Origin: Theropithecus gelada | Taxonomy: Eukaryota > Chordata > Mammalia > Primates > Cercopithecidae | Length of the DNA stretch: 64,000 bases | NCBI RefSeq assembly: GCF_003255815.1 | Contig: NC_037674.1 | Span: 3,414,388-3,478,387, forward strand | Direction: 5' to 3' | The notes under the pieces: generated by a model | What the model saw: only the letters and a program-made list of their open reading frames with translations | Databases searched by the model: none | What the model was told of the DNA's origin: nothing | In this document: positions 21,416-35,244 of the stretch, piece by piece | Position numbering within the stretch: position 1 is the first letter of the stretch | Layout: each line of letters starts with the position of its first letter | Made by a program: the position numbers and the translations under genes

Positions 21416-23199
21416 AACCCAGGTGACCAACCCAGGGGACCAATCCACCTCACACATGATTCCAGCGGGACCCAGATGTGCTCACCACAGCTCAGTGCAG
21501 GAGACCAGTGCGCCATGAAGGACCTGAGCTTCAGAGCATCAGGGACTGGGCACTGGGCTAATGGCCACTGGCCCAGGAACAGCAGGTCCAATGCAAGCCT
21601 TCCTCCGGTCTCACCATCTGGGAGAGAGGTGGAGGACATGAGTCCAAAATGACCTCCATGTGGTAAGGAGGTAGCGGGGGTCAGTTCACGCTTGCTCATC
21701 CTCCATGGACACATGTGATGAGATCCATGTGAAAAACGGACTTGTCACCAACATGGGGCACTCTTGTCCTTCCCTGCCACCAAACCCGGGAAGGACAAGG
21801 CAGGCAGGTCACTGGGCTCGGGCCAAATGCCCAGCCTGCGCTATACTGCAGGCCCTGAGAGCACCTCCACCCTCCAAGAGGGCTCCCCTGCATGACCCCA
21901 GGGCACGGGCCAGGGCCATTAGCCAGGTCATGGCCAACAAAGAAGGCTGGCCCAGATGCCACGTGCCACTGCAGTCCTGGCAGTCATGCAGTCTGCCCCT
22001 GGGTGTGGTGGGCTCACATCAAGACGTCCTCTACAAACATGCACCAGAAATCACAGCTTGGGGCTGCAGGGCCACGTGCTTTCTCTGGTGGGTCACCATC
22101 CATGCTCTGCACACCTCCCACCACAGAGCTAGGCTACACTTGGCCAACTCAGAGCAACATAGTGCCCTCTCCTTTGCTTGGGCCCAAGACCCTGTCACCC
22201 TGGAGGCGATGCCATGGCTCAGAAGAAGCCTGAGCAACAAAATCCTGGGACAGTTCCCTCGACAATGGGGCTTCCCACTTCAGGAAGCCACCCTCCAGGA
22301 CATTTGACCTCGGAGATAGGGTGACGCCCAGCAGGATGCAGTTGTCCCTTGGCCCAAAGCCCACAAGTCCCAAGGCTGACCTGCAGTACGACCAGGTACC
22401 ACCCAGAGCTCCACCTTGACCCAACCCCAGGGAAATAACGCCACCCCACACCAGGCTCCAGGAGATCCACTGGGATGCCCCATTGCTCAACAGGGATGGT
22501 CGCATTCAGGGTCATGGGTGGGGCACGATCCTTGAATCTCCGCAACCCAACCCCATTCACACACCACACTCCAGGGACCAAGAGATCCCCTATTACCCCA
22601 GTGGCAGCCCATAGCCCCTCTGGCCTCCTTCATGTGGCCTGGGCAGTCCTGAGACCTTACTGGAGTACCAAGTCTCAACTGGGCGCTGTCCTGCGTTGGG
22701 CAGAAGGAACCCTTTCCTGCCTGGACCACCATCACCCCTGTAGGGCTTCAAGGAAAGAGTCCTCCTTGGGTTACATTCCCAAAAAAGCCATCCTCCAAGA
22801 GAACCTTTCCCTCCCACGTGGAAATTCAGGTCTGCTCCCTGAGAAAACCCTTGTGGCCCAAAGGCTGAACCTCGGGGACCCCACATGGTCTAGCTCCTGA
22901 CCAATGATCCCAGCAGGATCCACTCACCTATGCCAGTCAATGCCAAGGGGTCCTCCTGGGTGGAAGAGCTCACTGAAAGACACAAGGCGAGAATGGGGGC
23001 TCAGGAAGGAGCCACCAACATTCCCCACACCAGGGAACCAGAACACCACCAACCCCACACGGGGACCCTGAGCTGCCTCATGGAGGAGCACAGAGATAGG
23101 TTGGGCCACCTCCAGATGCCCTTCAGAGCCTCCAGGTCTCCAGCCCAAAATACAGTGGCCTGAATCTCATAATCCTCTTCCAAAATTCTCACCTAGGCT

Positions 23200-23281
23200 G
23201 GGCCTCAGCGTAATCCTATTGAGCATGATTTTTAAGTCATCACCTCTCTTCGGGACAATTTAAGGTTCTCATCATTGACCC
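23200..23281 (-). ncRNA. SNORD115: SNORD115 copy 4 (D' box CCGA)
   Basis: C, C' and D boxes and the guide are intact. D' reads CCGA in place of CTGA (plus strand cttcggg), and aatttaagg replaces aatataagg. The functional guide is tied to the D box, so HTR2C pairing should survive. Exon A 23336-23465 has a GTGAGT donor and a CCCTAG acceptor; exon B is 22928-22972. Confidence 0.96.
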
Positions 23282-25077
23282 AACACAGAAAACCCCTACC
23301 CGCACAAACATCCAGTGGAACCCGGATGTACTCACCACAGCTCAGTGCAGGAGACCGGGTGCCAGGAAGGGCTGGAGTTTCAAGGCACTGGGGCTAAGCG
23401 CCTGGCTGATGGACACTAGCCCACGAAAAGTGGGCCCAACGGAAGTCTTCCTCCAGTCTCATCATCTAGGGAAACACATAACCACCCTCCATGCAGAGAA
23501 GGGGGCGGCTGGTGCCAGCTCATGCTTCCTTGTCCTCCATGGACACATGTGATGAGATTCATGCAAAATACTGACTCGTCACCAATGCAGGGCACCCTTG
23601 GCTCTCCCTGCCACCGAACCCGGGAAGGATAAAGCAGGCAGGTCACTGGGCTTGAGCAAAACACCCAGGCTGTGCCATACTGTAGGACCCGAGGGCACCT
23701 CCACTGCCCCAAACAGCTCTCCTGCATTAATTCAGAGCTGCCCTCACCATTTGGCACAAGCACGGGCCACCAGCCAGGTCACAGCTAACCAAGGAGACTA
23801 GCCCATATGCCAGGCATCACTGCAGACTCTGCAGTGGCATAGCCTGCTCCTGGGTATGGTGGGCGAGCATATAGGCACCCTCTCCAAGCCTACACTAGAA
23901 ATCACCTCCTGGGACTTCAGGGCCACTTGCTTTCTCTGGTGGGTCCCCATCCATAGTCCATACACCTCCCAGACACAGCCAGCCACACATGGCCAATCGG
24001 GAGCCACATAGTGCCCCCTCCTTTGCTTAGTCCCAAGATCCCACCACCCTGGAGGTGACACCATGGCTCCTAAGCAGCCTGAGGAAAAATTCCCAGTCTA
24101 GGTGCCTCAACAGTGGGCCTTCCCACCTCAGGAGGCCACCCTTCATGAAACTCAACCTCAGAGAAAGGGTGACCCCCAGCGGGATGTGGGCTGCCTCTTG
24201 GCCCAAAGCCCACGAGTCCCAGGGCTGACCACAGCACCACCAGGTACCAGCCAGAGCTCCACCTTGACCCAACCCCAGGAAAACAACGCCGACCCCCACC
24301 AGGCTCCAGGAGACCCACTGGGATGACCCACTGCTCAACAGGGATGGTCATTCAGGGCCATGGGTCAGGTGCGATCCTTGAATCTCCGCAACCCAACTCA
24401 ATGGGCCCATTCACACACTCCGGGGGCCAAGAGCTCCTCTGTTACCCCATGGTTCCCTGTAGCCCCTCTGACCTCCTTCATGTGGCCTGGGCAGTCCTCG
24501 AGGCCTTACCAGAGCACCAATTCTCAAGGGGGCGCTGCCCTGCGTTGGGCCCTGAGTTGGGCAGAAGGAACCCTTTCCCGCCTGGACCACCATCACCCCT
24601 GTAGGGCTTCAGGGAAGGCATCCTCCTTGGGTCTGATTCCTAAAAAAGCTGCCCTCCTGGAGAACCCATCTCTCCCAGGTGGGAGTTCAGGTTGGTTGCC
24701 TGAGAAAACCCTTGTGGCCCAAAAGCTGAACCTCAGTGACCCCACACTGACTATCTAATAGCCCATGACCCCAGCAGGATGCACTCACCTATGTCGGTCA
24801 ATGCCAGGGGGCCCACCTGGGTGGAAAAGCTCACTGAAAGACACAAAGGGAGAATGGGGGCTCAGGAAGGAGGCTCCAACGTGTCCCATCCCTGGAGACC
24901 CAGAGCCTAGATACCAAGCCAGTACAGGGAGGCTGGGCTGCCTCATGGAGGAGCACAGAGATACAGTTGGCTCCACCAGATGCCCTTCAGGGCCTCCAGG
25001 TCCCCAGCCCAAAACACAGGAGCCCTGCAGGAGGCTTCGGGATCCCAGTGTCCTCTTCCAAAATTCTCACCTAGGCT

Positions 25078-25159
25078 GGGCCTCAGCGTAATCCTATTGA
25101 GCATGATTTTTAAGTCATCACCTCTCTTCAGAACATTATAAGGTTCTCATCATTGACCC
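25078..25159 (-). ncRNA. SNORD115: SNORD115 copy 5
   Basis: All boxes and the guide are intact; gaacattata replaces gacaatata between the C and D' boxes, a pair of changes shared with copy 15. Exon A 25215-25345, exon B 24789-24833, both with consensus sites. Confidence 0.97.
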
Positions 25160-26857
25160 AACCTAGGACAATCCCTCCCCACACTTGCATTCAGCAGGAC
25201 CAGGATATGCTCACCACAGCTCAGTGCAGGAGACCAGGGCGCCAGGAAAGGCCTGAACTTCAGTGCACCTGGGGCTGGGAACTGGCTGACAGACACTGGC
25301 CCAGGGCCATTGGGCCCAACGCAAGTCTTCCTCCATGCTCACCATCTGGGGGTACAGGAGGAGGACATATGTCAAAATAGGGCCTCACATCTCCATATGT
25401 AGAAGGCATAAGAGATACACACGTAAAGGATTCCATGTGGAACACTGACCCATCACGGATGCAGGGCACCCATGGCCCTCCCCTTCACCATACCCTGAAA
25501 AAACAGGGCAGTCTGCCTTCCCTGTGACCACTGTGCATGAGCCACGGCCACCAACCCACTCCCAGCCAACCAAGGAGGATAGCCGGAAGCTACGCACTGT
25601 TGCAAACCTGGCAGTCACATAGCCTGCCCCTGGATGTGGTGGGCACCCACCAAGGTGCCCTCTCCAAGTGTGCACTGAAAATCACAGCCTGGGGACCCGG
25701 GCCACGAGCTTTCAGTGGTGGGACCCCATCCACATCCCACACACCTCCCAAACACAGAGCTGGGACACACTTGGTCAATCAAGGGCCACATAGTATCTTC
25801 TCTTTTCCTTGGTCCCAAGACCCCATCACCCTGGAGGTGACCCCATGGCTCAGAAGAAGGTGGGGTGGCAAATTCCCAGTACAGGACCTCTGACAGTGGG
25901 CCTTCCCACCTCAGAATGCCACTGTTACTGTCTCTCAAATTTGGAGAACAGGTTACCCCCAATGGGATGCAGGCTTCCCCCTCAGCCCAAAGCCCACAGA
26001 TCCCTCCCAGGGCTGGACTGCAGCACCACCAGGCACCAGCCATTTCTCAGCCTTGACCCAACCCCATTGAAACTGCACCACACCCCACTAGGCTCAATAC
26101 GTGCCACTGGGATGGCCAGTTGCTCAACAGGGTCAGCCCCATTCAGGGTCACAGGTGGGATGAGATCCTTGAACCTCTGTGACTCGACCCTGTCACCACA
26201 CCCCTGAAACAAGTCTGGGGACTGAGAGCTTGTACGTAACACTTGTGGCACCCCGGAGCCCTTCTGGCCCCCCTCATGTGGCCTGGGCAGTCCTCAAGAC
26301 CTGACCCACACACCAAGTCTCAACTGGGCGATGTCCTGCACGAGGCTGAAGGAACCCTTTGCTATCTGGACCATCGTCACCCCTGCAGGGCTTCAGGGAA
26401 GGCATCCTCCTCAGGTAAGAGTCCCAAGGAAGCTGCCCTCCTGGAGAAATCATGCCTCCCTGGTGGGAATTAGGGTCGGCTCCCTGAGGAAACCCTCACG
26501 GCCCGAAGTCTGACCCTTGGCAACCCCAAGCAGCCTGGCTCATGGACCATGACACCAGCAGGATCCACTCACCTATATTGCTCAATGTGAGGAGGACCCC
26601 CTTGGCAGAAGAGCTCACTGAAAGACAAAAGGGGAGAACCGGGGCTCAGGGAAGAGCCACCCACATGCCCCACACCCAAGGAACAACACCACCAAACCCG
26701 CACAGGGAGCCTGGGCTGCTACACAGAGGAGCACAGAGAAAGATCTGGGCCACCTCCAGATGCCCTTCAGGGCCTCCAGGTCTCCAACCCAAAATACAGT
26801 GGCCCTGCCAGAAATCTCAGGATCCCAACATCCCCTTCCAAATTTCTCACTTAGGGT

Positions 26858-26939
26858 GGGCCTCAGCGTAATCCTATTGAGCATGATTTTTAAGTCATCA
26901 CCTCTCTTCAGGACAATATAATGTTCTCATCATTGACCC
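26858..26939 (-). ncRNA. SNORD115: SNORD115 copy 6
   Basis: All boxes and the guide are intact. One change near the C box (aatgttctc for aaggttctc), and the outer stem is altered (gggtgggcc). Exon A 26995-27116 is short (122 nt) through a deletion just inside its acceptor, shared with copy 13. Exon B 26573-26617. Confidence 0.97.
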
Positions 26940-28732
26940 ACCCAGGGCAACCCCCTTCCTGCTTATGCATCCAGTGGAACCCAGATGTGCTCACCAAGAG
27001 CTCAGTGCAGGAGACCAGGGCACCAGGAAGGGCTGGAGCTTCAGCACACCGAAGGTTGAACACCTGGCTGATGTACACTGGCCCAGGAAAAGCGAGCCCA
27101 ACAGAAGTCTCACCATCTGGGGGAACACGTGGAGGACACGTGACCACCTCCATGTGGAGAAGGGGGTGGTGGGTGCCAGCTCACGTTTGCTCCTGCTCCA
27201 TGGACACATATGATGATATTCATGAAAAATACTGACTCGTCACCTATGCAGGGAACCCTTAGCCCTCCCTACCACCGAACCCGGCAAGGGCAAGGCAGGC
27301 AGGTCACTGGGCTCAGGTAAAACGCTTAGGCTATGCTGGACTGCAGGACCCGAGAGCACATCCACTGGCCAAATCAGCTTCCTCACAGCACCCCAGAGTT
27401 GCCCTGGGAACACTGGGCACAGGCCCAGGCCACCGGCCAGGTCATGGCCAACCAAGGAGGCTGGCCCAGATGCCATGTGCCACTGCAGACCTGACAGTGG
27501 CATAGCCTACCCTTGAGCCTGGTAGGTGGGCGTACAGGCACCCTCTCCAAGCGTGCACCGGAAATCATAGCCTGGGGCTACAGGGCCACTTGCTTTCTCT
27601 GGTGGGTCCCCATTCATACTCCTCATACTTCCCAGACACAGAGCCAGTCACACATGGCCTAACTGCAGCAACATGGTGCCCTCTCCTTTGCTTGGTCCCA
27701 AGACCCTGCCACCCTGGAAGTGACACCATGGCTCCCAAGCAGCCTGAGCAACTAATTCCCAGTACAAGTTCCTCAATAGCGGCTGTTCCCAACTCAGGAG
27801 GCCAACCTTCACGACACTTGACCATAGAGAAAGGGTGGCCCCCAGCTGGATGTGGGTTGCCCCTTGGCCCAAAGCCCATGAGTCCCAGGGCTGACCTGCA
27901 GCACCATGAGATACTGGCCAGAGCTCTGCCTTGACCCAACCCCAGGAAAACCATGCCACCTCCCACCAGGCTCCAGGAGACCCACTGGGATGACCCATTG
28001 ATCAACAGGGACGGTTGCATTTAGGGCCATGGTGTGGTGCAATCCTTAAATCTCTGAGACCCAACCGAATGGGCCAATTCACGCACCACACTCTGGGGAC
28101 TAAGAGCTCCCCTGTTACCCCTGTGGCACCTCGTAGCCCCTCTGGACCCCCTCATGTGGTCTGGGCAGTTTTGGAGGCCTTACTGGAGCACTGAGTCTCA
28201 GCTGGGTGCTGCCCTGCATTAAGCAGAAGGAAGTTTCCTGCCTGGACAACCATTACCCTGGTAGGGCTACAGGGAAGGCGTCCTCCTTGGATCCAATTCC
28301 CAAAAAATGTCGCTGTCCAGGAGAACCCTTCCCTCCCAGGTGGAAATTCAGGTCTGCTCCCTGAAAAAACTGTTGCTCAAAGGCTGAATCTCGGGGACCT
28401 CACATGGTCTGGCTCATGACCCGTGACCCCAGTAGGATCCACTCACCTATGCCAGTCAATGCCAGGGGGACCTCCTGGGTGGAAGATCTGAAAGGCACAA
28501 GGTGAGAACAGGGGCTCAGGAGGGAGCCACCAATGTTCCCTGCCCCCAGGGAACTGGAGCGCCAACACCAACCCCTCACAGGGAGCCTGGGCTGCCTCAC
28601 AGAGGAGTGCAGAGACAGGTTGGGCCACCTCCAGATGCCCTTCAGAGCCTCCAGGTCTCCAGTTCAACATACAATGGTCCTGCAAGGGACCTCGGGATCC
28701 CAGCATCCTCTTCCAAAATTCTCACCTAGGCT

Positions 28733-28814
28733 GGGCCTCAGCGTAATCCTATTGAGCATGATTTTTAAGTCATCATCTCTCTTCAGGGCAATATCAGGTT
28801 CTCATCATTGACCC
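28733..28814 (-). ncRNA. SNORD115: SNORD115 copy 7
   Basis: Boxes and guide are intact; C' is ATGATGA, and gggcaatatcagg replaces ggacaatataagg. Exon A 28870-28996 (127 nt). Exon B 28447-28487 is 41 nt after a four-base loss at its start, but the acceptor CCTTTCAG/ATC remains. Confidence 0.97.
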
Positions 28815-30584
28815 AACCCAGGGAACCCCCTCCCCCTCCAAACATCCAGTGCAACCCAGACATGCTCACCACAGCTCAGTGCAGGAGACCAGGGTGCCAC
28901 AAAGGGCCAGAGTTTCAGCACACCAGGGGATGAACACCTGGCTGACATTGGCCTGGGGCCTGTGAGCCAACACAAGTCTTCCTCCAGGCTCACCATCTGG
29001 AGGGACAGGAGGAGGAAATGTGTCTAACCAGGGCCTCACACATCAATGTGGAGAAAGGGCTAAGGGATACTCATGTGATGGGATCCATGCTGAACACTGA
29101 CCCACACGGACACTGGGTACCCTTGGCCCTCCCTGCCACCAAACCCTGGAAAGACAGGGCAAGCATGTCACTTGGCTCAGGCAAAATGTCTGGGTTGCAC
29201 CCTACTGCAGGCCCCAAGAGCACCTCCACTGCCCGGGCCTGTTCCCACACACAACCCCAGGGCCACACCGGGGACACGGGGCAGAGGACAGGGCCACCAA
29301 CCAGCTCCTGGCCAACCAAGTATGTTGGCCCAGAGGCCAAGAGCCACTGCAGACCTGGCAGTCCTGCACCTAGGCGTGGTGGGCACTGGCCGTGGTGCCC
29401 TCTCCAAGCCTAGGGGCCTCCAGGGTCACATGTTTTCTACAGTGGGTCCCCATCCATGTCCTGCCCAACTCTGACACACAGAGCCGGGTCACACTCAGCC
29501 CATCAGGAACCACATGGTGCATTCTCCTTTCCTTGGGCTCAAGACCCTGCTACACTGAGGTGACCTCCAAGACTCAGAAGCAGCCTGGGCAGCAAATTCC
29601 CAGAACAGGTCACTCAACAGCAGGTCTTACCACCTCATGAGGATACCCTTTTCACCACTGGACCTCAAGGAAGGCTTGTCCCCAGCAGGATCAGAGCTGC
29701 TCCCTTGGCCCAAAGCCCACAAGTCCTAGGCCCTGCAGCACCACCAGGTGCCAGCCAGAGCTCAGCCTTGACCCAACCTCATTGAAACAGTGCCATTCCC
29801 CACCAGGCTCAAGGAGGTGCCACTAAGATGGCCCATTGCTCAATAGGGTTGGGTCCCATTCAAGACCATGGGTGTGGAACATTCCTTGAATCTCTACAGC
29901 CTGACCGTGTGGGCCCAGTCACTCACCCCTCTCCAGGGAAGGAGAACTCCAGTGTGACTTCCAGGGCACACTACATCCCCTGTTCCTGCCCCTCTCCCCA
30001 TGTGCCCTGGGTAGTACTCCAGGCCTGACCTGGCCACCGAGTTTCAGCTGGGAGCTGCCCTACATTGGGTTGAAGGAACTCCTTCCTGCCTGGACCACTG
30101 TCACCCCTGCAGGGTTTCAGGAAAGATGTGCTCCTTGGGTCAGATTCCAAAGGAAGCAGCCCTCCTGGAGAAACCATCCCTCCCTGGTGGGGAGTAGGTT
30201 GGCAGCCTGAGAAAACCCTAGTGGCCTGAAGGCTGAATGTCGTGGACCCCATGCTGCATCACTCATGGCCCATGAACAAAACAGGATGTACTCACCTATG
30301 CTGCTCAAGGCCAGGGGGGACCACTTGGACAGAGGAGCTCACTGAAAGACACAGGGGAGAGTGGGGGCTCAGGAAGGAGCCTCCAACATGCCCTGTCACC
30401 AGAGACCTGGAGCCTGGATACCAAGCCAGCACAGGGAGCCTGGGCTGCCTCACAGAGGAGTGCAGAGACAGGGTTGAGTCCACCAGATGCCCTTCAGGGC
30501 CTCCAGGTCTCCATCCCAAAATACATTTGCTCTGTCAGGGACCTCAGAATCCCAGTGTCCTCTTCCAAAATTCTCACCTAGGCT

Positions 30585-30666
30585 GGGCCTCAGCGTAATC
30601 CTATTGAGCATGATTTTTAAGTCATCATCTCTCTTCAGAACAATATAAGGTTCTCATCACTGACCC
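30585..30666 (-). ncRNA. SNORD115: SNORD115 copy 8
   Basis: C box GTGATGA still fits RTGATGA; D', C' (ATGATGA), guide and D box are intact. Exon A 30726-30858 uses a GTAAGC donor. Exon B 30296-30341 is 46 nt. Spacer and exons closely match copy 14, its partner in the duplicated block. Confidence 0.97.
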
Positions 30667-32484
30667 AACCCAGGGCACCCTCCTGCCCCCAGTGCATGTA
30701 TCCAGCAGGACCCAGATGGGCTTACCACAGCTCAGTGCAGGAGCCAAAGGCTCCAGGGAAGGTCCTGAGCTTCAGCGCACTAGGGGCTGGGTGCCTGGCT
30801 GACTGACATTGGCCCAGGGATAGCGGGCCCAACACAAGTTTTCCTCCAGGGTCACCATCTGGGGAGACAGGAGGAAGACGTGTCAAAACTGACCTCCACG
30901 TCGGAAAGGGGGTTGGGGGTGCCAGCTCACCCTTGCTCGCCCGCCATGGACACATGTGATGAGTTCAATGTGAAATACTGACTCGTTAAGTACACGGTGC
31001 ACTGTTGACCCTCCCTTCCACCCAACCCAGAGAGGACAGGGCAGGTAGGTCACTGGGTTTCAGCAAACACCCAGGCTGCATGACACTGCAGGCCCTGAGA
31101 GCACCTCCACTGTCCCAAACGGCTCCCCTGCATGACCCCAGGGCTGCACTGGGACTGTTGGGCACAGACCCAGGCCACCAGCCAGGTCACGGCCAACCAA
31201 GGAGGCTGGCTCAGATGTCACACCCTGCTGCAAACCTGGTAGTTGCATAGCCTGCCGCCGGGCATGAAGGGCACGCATCCAGGCACCCTCTCAGAGTGTG
31301 CAACAGAAATCACAGCCTGGTGCTGCAGGACCATGTGCTTCCTCTGGTGGGTCCCCATCCATACTCTGCAAACTCCCACACATAGAGACAGCCACATGGC
31401 CAACCAGGAGCCACATGGTGCCCTCTGCTTTGCTTGGGCCCAAGACCCTGCCACCCTGGATATGACCCCAAAGCTTAGGAGAAGCTTGAGCAACAAATTC
31501 CTGGGACACGTCCCTCGACAGCAGGCCTTCCCACCTCAGGAGGCTACCTTTCCAGACACTTGACACTGGAAAAAGGGTGACCACCAATGGCAGGCGGGTT
31601 CCCCCTTGGGCCAATGCCCATGAGTCCCAAGGCTGACCTGCAGAAGCCACCAGGTGCTGGCCAGAGCTCTGCCTTGACCCAACCCCAGGGAAACAATGCC
31701 GCCTCCCACCTCCACCAAGCTCCAGGAGACCCACTAGGATGGTCCATTGCTCAACAGGGACGGTCCTATTCAGGGCCATGGTGGTGCATGATCCTTTAAT
31801 CTCCACGACCCAACCCAAGAGGCCCATTTGTGCATGACACACCAAATACTGAGAGCTCCTATGTGACCCCCATGGTACCCAGAGCTCTTCTGTCCCCTTC
31901 ACATGGCCTGGGAAATCCTCGAGGCCTGACCCGAGCATCGACTCTCAGCTATGAGCTGCCCTGTGCAGGGTGGAAGAAACTCTTTTCTGCCTGGACCACC
32001 ATCACGCCTGCAGGGCTTCAGGGAAGGTGTCCCCCTTGGATCCAATTCCCAAAATAGCAGCCCTCCTGGAGAACCTACGCCTCCCCAGTGGTAATACAGG
32101 TCCATTCCCTGAGAAAACCCTCGTGGCCAGAAGGGGGACCCTTGGTGACCCCACGTGGCCTGGTTCATGGCCCATGACCCCAGCAGGATCCACTCACCTA
32201 TGCCCGTCAATGCCAGGGAGCCCACCTGGGCAGAAGAGCTCACTGAAAGACACAGGGAGAACCGGAGCTCAGTAAAGAGCCACCAACGTTCCCTGGCCCA
32301 GGGAACTGGAGCACCAACACCAAGCCCACAAAAGGAGCCTGGGCTGCCTCACAGAGGAGCACAGAGACAGGTTGGGCCACCTCCAGATGCCCATCAGAGC
32401 CTTGAGGTCTCCAGCCCAAAATACAGGGTCCCTGCAGAGGACTTCGGGATCCCAGTGTCCTCTTCCAAAATTCTCACCTAGGCT

Positions 32485-32566
32485 GGGCCTCAGCGTAATC
32501 CTATTGAGCATGATTTTTAAGTCATCACCTTTCTTCAGAACAATATAAGGTTCTCATCATTGACCC
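32485..32566 (-). ncRNA. SNORD115: SNORD115 copy 9
   Basis: All boxes and the guide are intact; changes are ctttcttcagaac for ctctcttcaggac. Exon A 32623-32754, exon B 32198-32242, consensus sites. Confidence 0.97.
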
Positions 32567-34259
32567 AACCCAAGGCACCCCACTCCCTGCACATGCATCC
32601 AGCAGGACCAGGATATGCTCACCACAGCTCAGTGCAGGAGACCAGGGCACCAGAAAAGGCCTGAGCTTCACTGCACCGGGGGCTGGGAACCTGTCCGACA
32701 GACACTGGACCAGGGTCATTGGGCCCAATGCAAGTCTTCCTCCGGGCTCACCATCTGGGAGTACAGGAGGAGGATATGTGTCCAAATAGGTCCTCACATC
32801 TCCATATGGAGAAGGAGTAAGAGATACCCACGTAATGGGTTCCATGTGGAACACGGACCCATCATGGATGCAGGGCACCCTTGGCCCTCCCCTGCCCTGA
32901 AAAAACAGGACAGTCTGCCTGCCTTGTGACCACTGGGCATGGGCCACAGCCACCAACCAGCTCCTGGCCCACCAAGGAGGGTAGCTCGTAAGCTACGCAC
33001 CATTGCAAACCTGGCAGTCACATAGCCTGCCCCTGGACGTGGTGGGCACATGCTGAGGCACCCTGTCCAAATGTGCACTGAAAATCACAGCCTGGGGACC
33101 TGGGCCACATGCTTTCACTGGTGGGACCCCATCCACATCCCACACACCTCCCCAACAGACCTGGGCCACACCTGGCCAATCAAGGGCCACATGGTATCTT
33201 TTCCTTTCCTTGGGCCTAAGACCCCACGACCCTGGAGGTGACCACATGTCTCAGAAGAAGCCGGGGCGGCAAATTCCCAGTATAGGACCCTAGACAGTGG
33301 GCCTTCCCACCTCAGAATGCCACTGTTAACCATTACTCAAACTCGGAGAATGGGTTACCACCAGTGGGGTGTGGGCTACCCACTTAGCGCAAAGCCCATG
33401 GGTCCCAGGGCTGGCCAGCAGCAGCACCAAGCATCATACAGATCTCAGCATTAGCTCAACCGCATTGAAACTGCAGCACACCCCACCAGGCTCAATACGT
33501 GCCACTGGGATGGCCTGTTGCTCAACAGTGTTGGCCCCATTCAGGGTCACAGGTAGGATGAGATCCTTGAACCTCCACAACCCGATCCCATCACCACCCC
33601 CAAGAAACAAGTCTGGGGACTGAGAGCTCCTGCATGACAGCCATGGCACCCCAGAGCCCTTGTGGCCCCCATCATGTGGCCTGGGCAGTCCTCAAGGCCT
33701 GACCCGCACATCAAGTCTCAACTGGGTGATGTCCTGTGTGGAGCTGAAGGAACCCTTTGCCATATGGACCATCGTCACCCCTGCAGGGCTTCAGGGAAGG
33801 CATCCTCCTTGGGTAAGATTCCTTGGGTAAGCTGACCTCCTGGAGAAACCATCCCTCCCTGGTGGGAATTCAGGTCAGTTCCCTGAGGAAACCCTCAGGG
33901 TCTGAAGTCTGACCCCTGGCGAAACCATGCGGCCTGGCTCATGGCCCATGATGCCAGCAGGATCCACTCACCTATGTTGGTCAATGCCAGGAGGCCCCCC
34001 CTTGGCAGAAGAGCTCACTGAAAGAAACAAGGCGAGAACGGGGGCTCAGGGAGGAGATACTGACGTGTCCCGTCACTGGGGAACAGGAAGGCCAACACCA
34101 AGCCCGCACAGGGAGCCTGGGCTGCCTCATGGAGGAGCACAGAGAAAGAGTTGGGCCACCTCCAGATGCCCTTCAGGGCCTCCATCCAAACCAAAATATA
34201 GTGGCCCTGCTGGAAATCTCGGGATCCCAGCATCTTCTTCCAAAATTCTCACCTAGGTT

Positions 34260-34341
34260 GGGCCTCAGCGTAATCCTATTGAGCATGATTTTTAAGTCAT
34301 CACCTTTCTTCGGGACAATATAAGGTTCTCATCATTGACCC
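34260..34341 (-). ncRNA. SNORD115: SNORD115 copy 10 (D' box CCGA)
   Basis: Shares the CCGA D' box with copy 4, so the change probably spread by duplication or conversion. C, C' and D boxes and the guide are intact. The outer stem has G-U in place of G-C (ggttgggcc). Exon A 34397-34528, exon B 33972-34017. The next unit upstream in transcription is only 903 bp away. Confidence 0.96.
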
Positions 34342-35162
34342 AACCCAGAGAACCCCCTCCCTGCACAAACATCCAGTGGAACCCGGATGTGCTCACCACA
34401 GCTCAGTGCAGGAGACCAGGGCGCCAGGAAGAGCTGGAGCTTCAGTGCACCAAGGGTTGAGCACCTGGGTGACGGACACTAGCTCAGGAAAAGCAGGCCC
34501 AATGGAAGTCTTCCTCAATTCTCATCATCTGGGGGCACAGGTGGAGGACATGTGACCACCCTCCATGTGGAAAAGGGGGTGTTGGGTACCAGCTCATGCT
34601 TGCTTTCCCTCCACAGACACGTGTGATGAGATCCATGCAAAATACTGACTCATTACTGACGCAGGGCACCCTTGGCCCTCCGTGCCACCAAACCCAGGAA
34701 GGACAAGGCAGGCAGGTCACTGGGCTCAGGCAAAATGCCCAGATTGTGGTGTATTTCAGGCCTGGAGAGCACCTCCACTGCCCAAAACAGCTCCCCCATA
34801 TGACGCCAGGGCTGCCCTGGGACGACTGGGCACAGACCCGGGCCACCAGCCAGGTCATAGCCAACCAAGGAGGCTAGTCAATGCCAGGGTACCGACCTGG
34901 GTGGAAAAGCTCACTGAAAGACACAAAGGGAGAACGGGGGCTCAGGAAAGAGTCACCAACCTGTTCAGTCTCTGGGGTACCAGAGCACCAGCACCAAGCC
35001 TGGACAGGGAGCCTGGGGACCTTCATGCAGGATTGCAGAGGCAGGGTTGGGCTCCTACCAGATGCCCTTTCAGGGACTCCAGGTCTCCAGCCCAAAACAT
35101 AGTGTGGCTCTGCCAAGAACCTCAGAATCCTATCGCCGTCTTCCAACATTCTCACCTAGGCT

Positions 35163-35244
35163 GGGCCTCAGCATAATCCTATTGAGCATGATTTTTAAGT
35201 TATCACCTCTCTTCAGAAGAATATAAGGTTCTCATCACCAACCC
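35163..35244 (-). ncRNA. SNORD115: SNORD115 copy 11 (short unit, C' altered)
   Basis: C box GTGATGA and D box CTGA are intact. C' reads TGATAA, and the guide has one mismatch (cataatcctattgagcat). Stem pair 5 becomes U-G. Exon A 35301-35433 is intact. Exon B survives only as 34876-34913: a deletion of about 0.95 kb joins mid-spacer sequence (ccaaccaaggaggct) to the middle of the exon and removes its donor. Confidence 0.95.
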
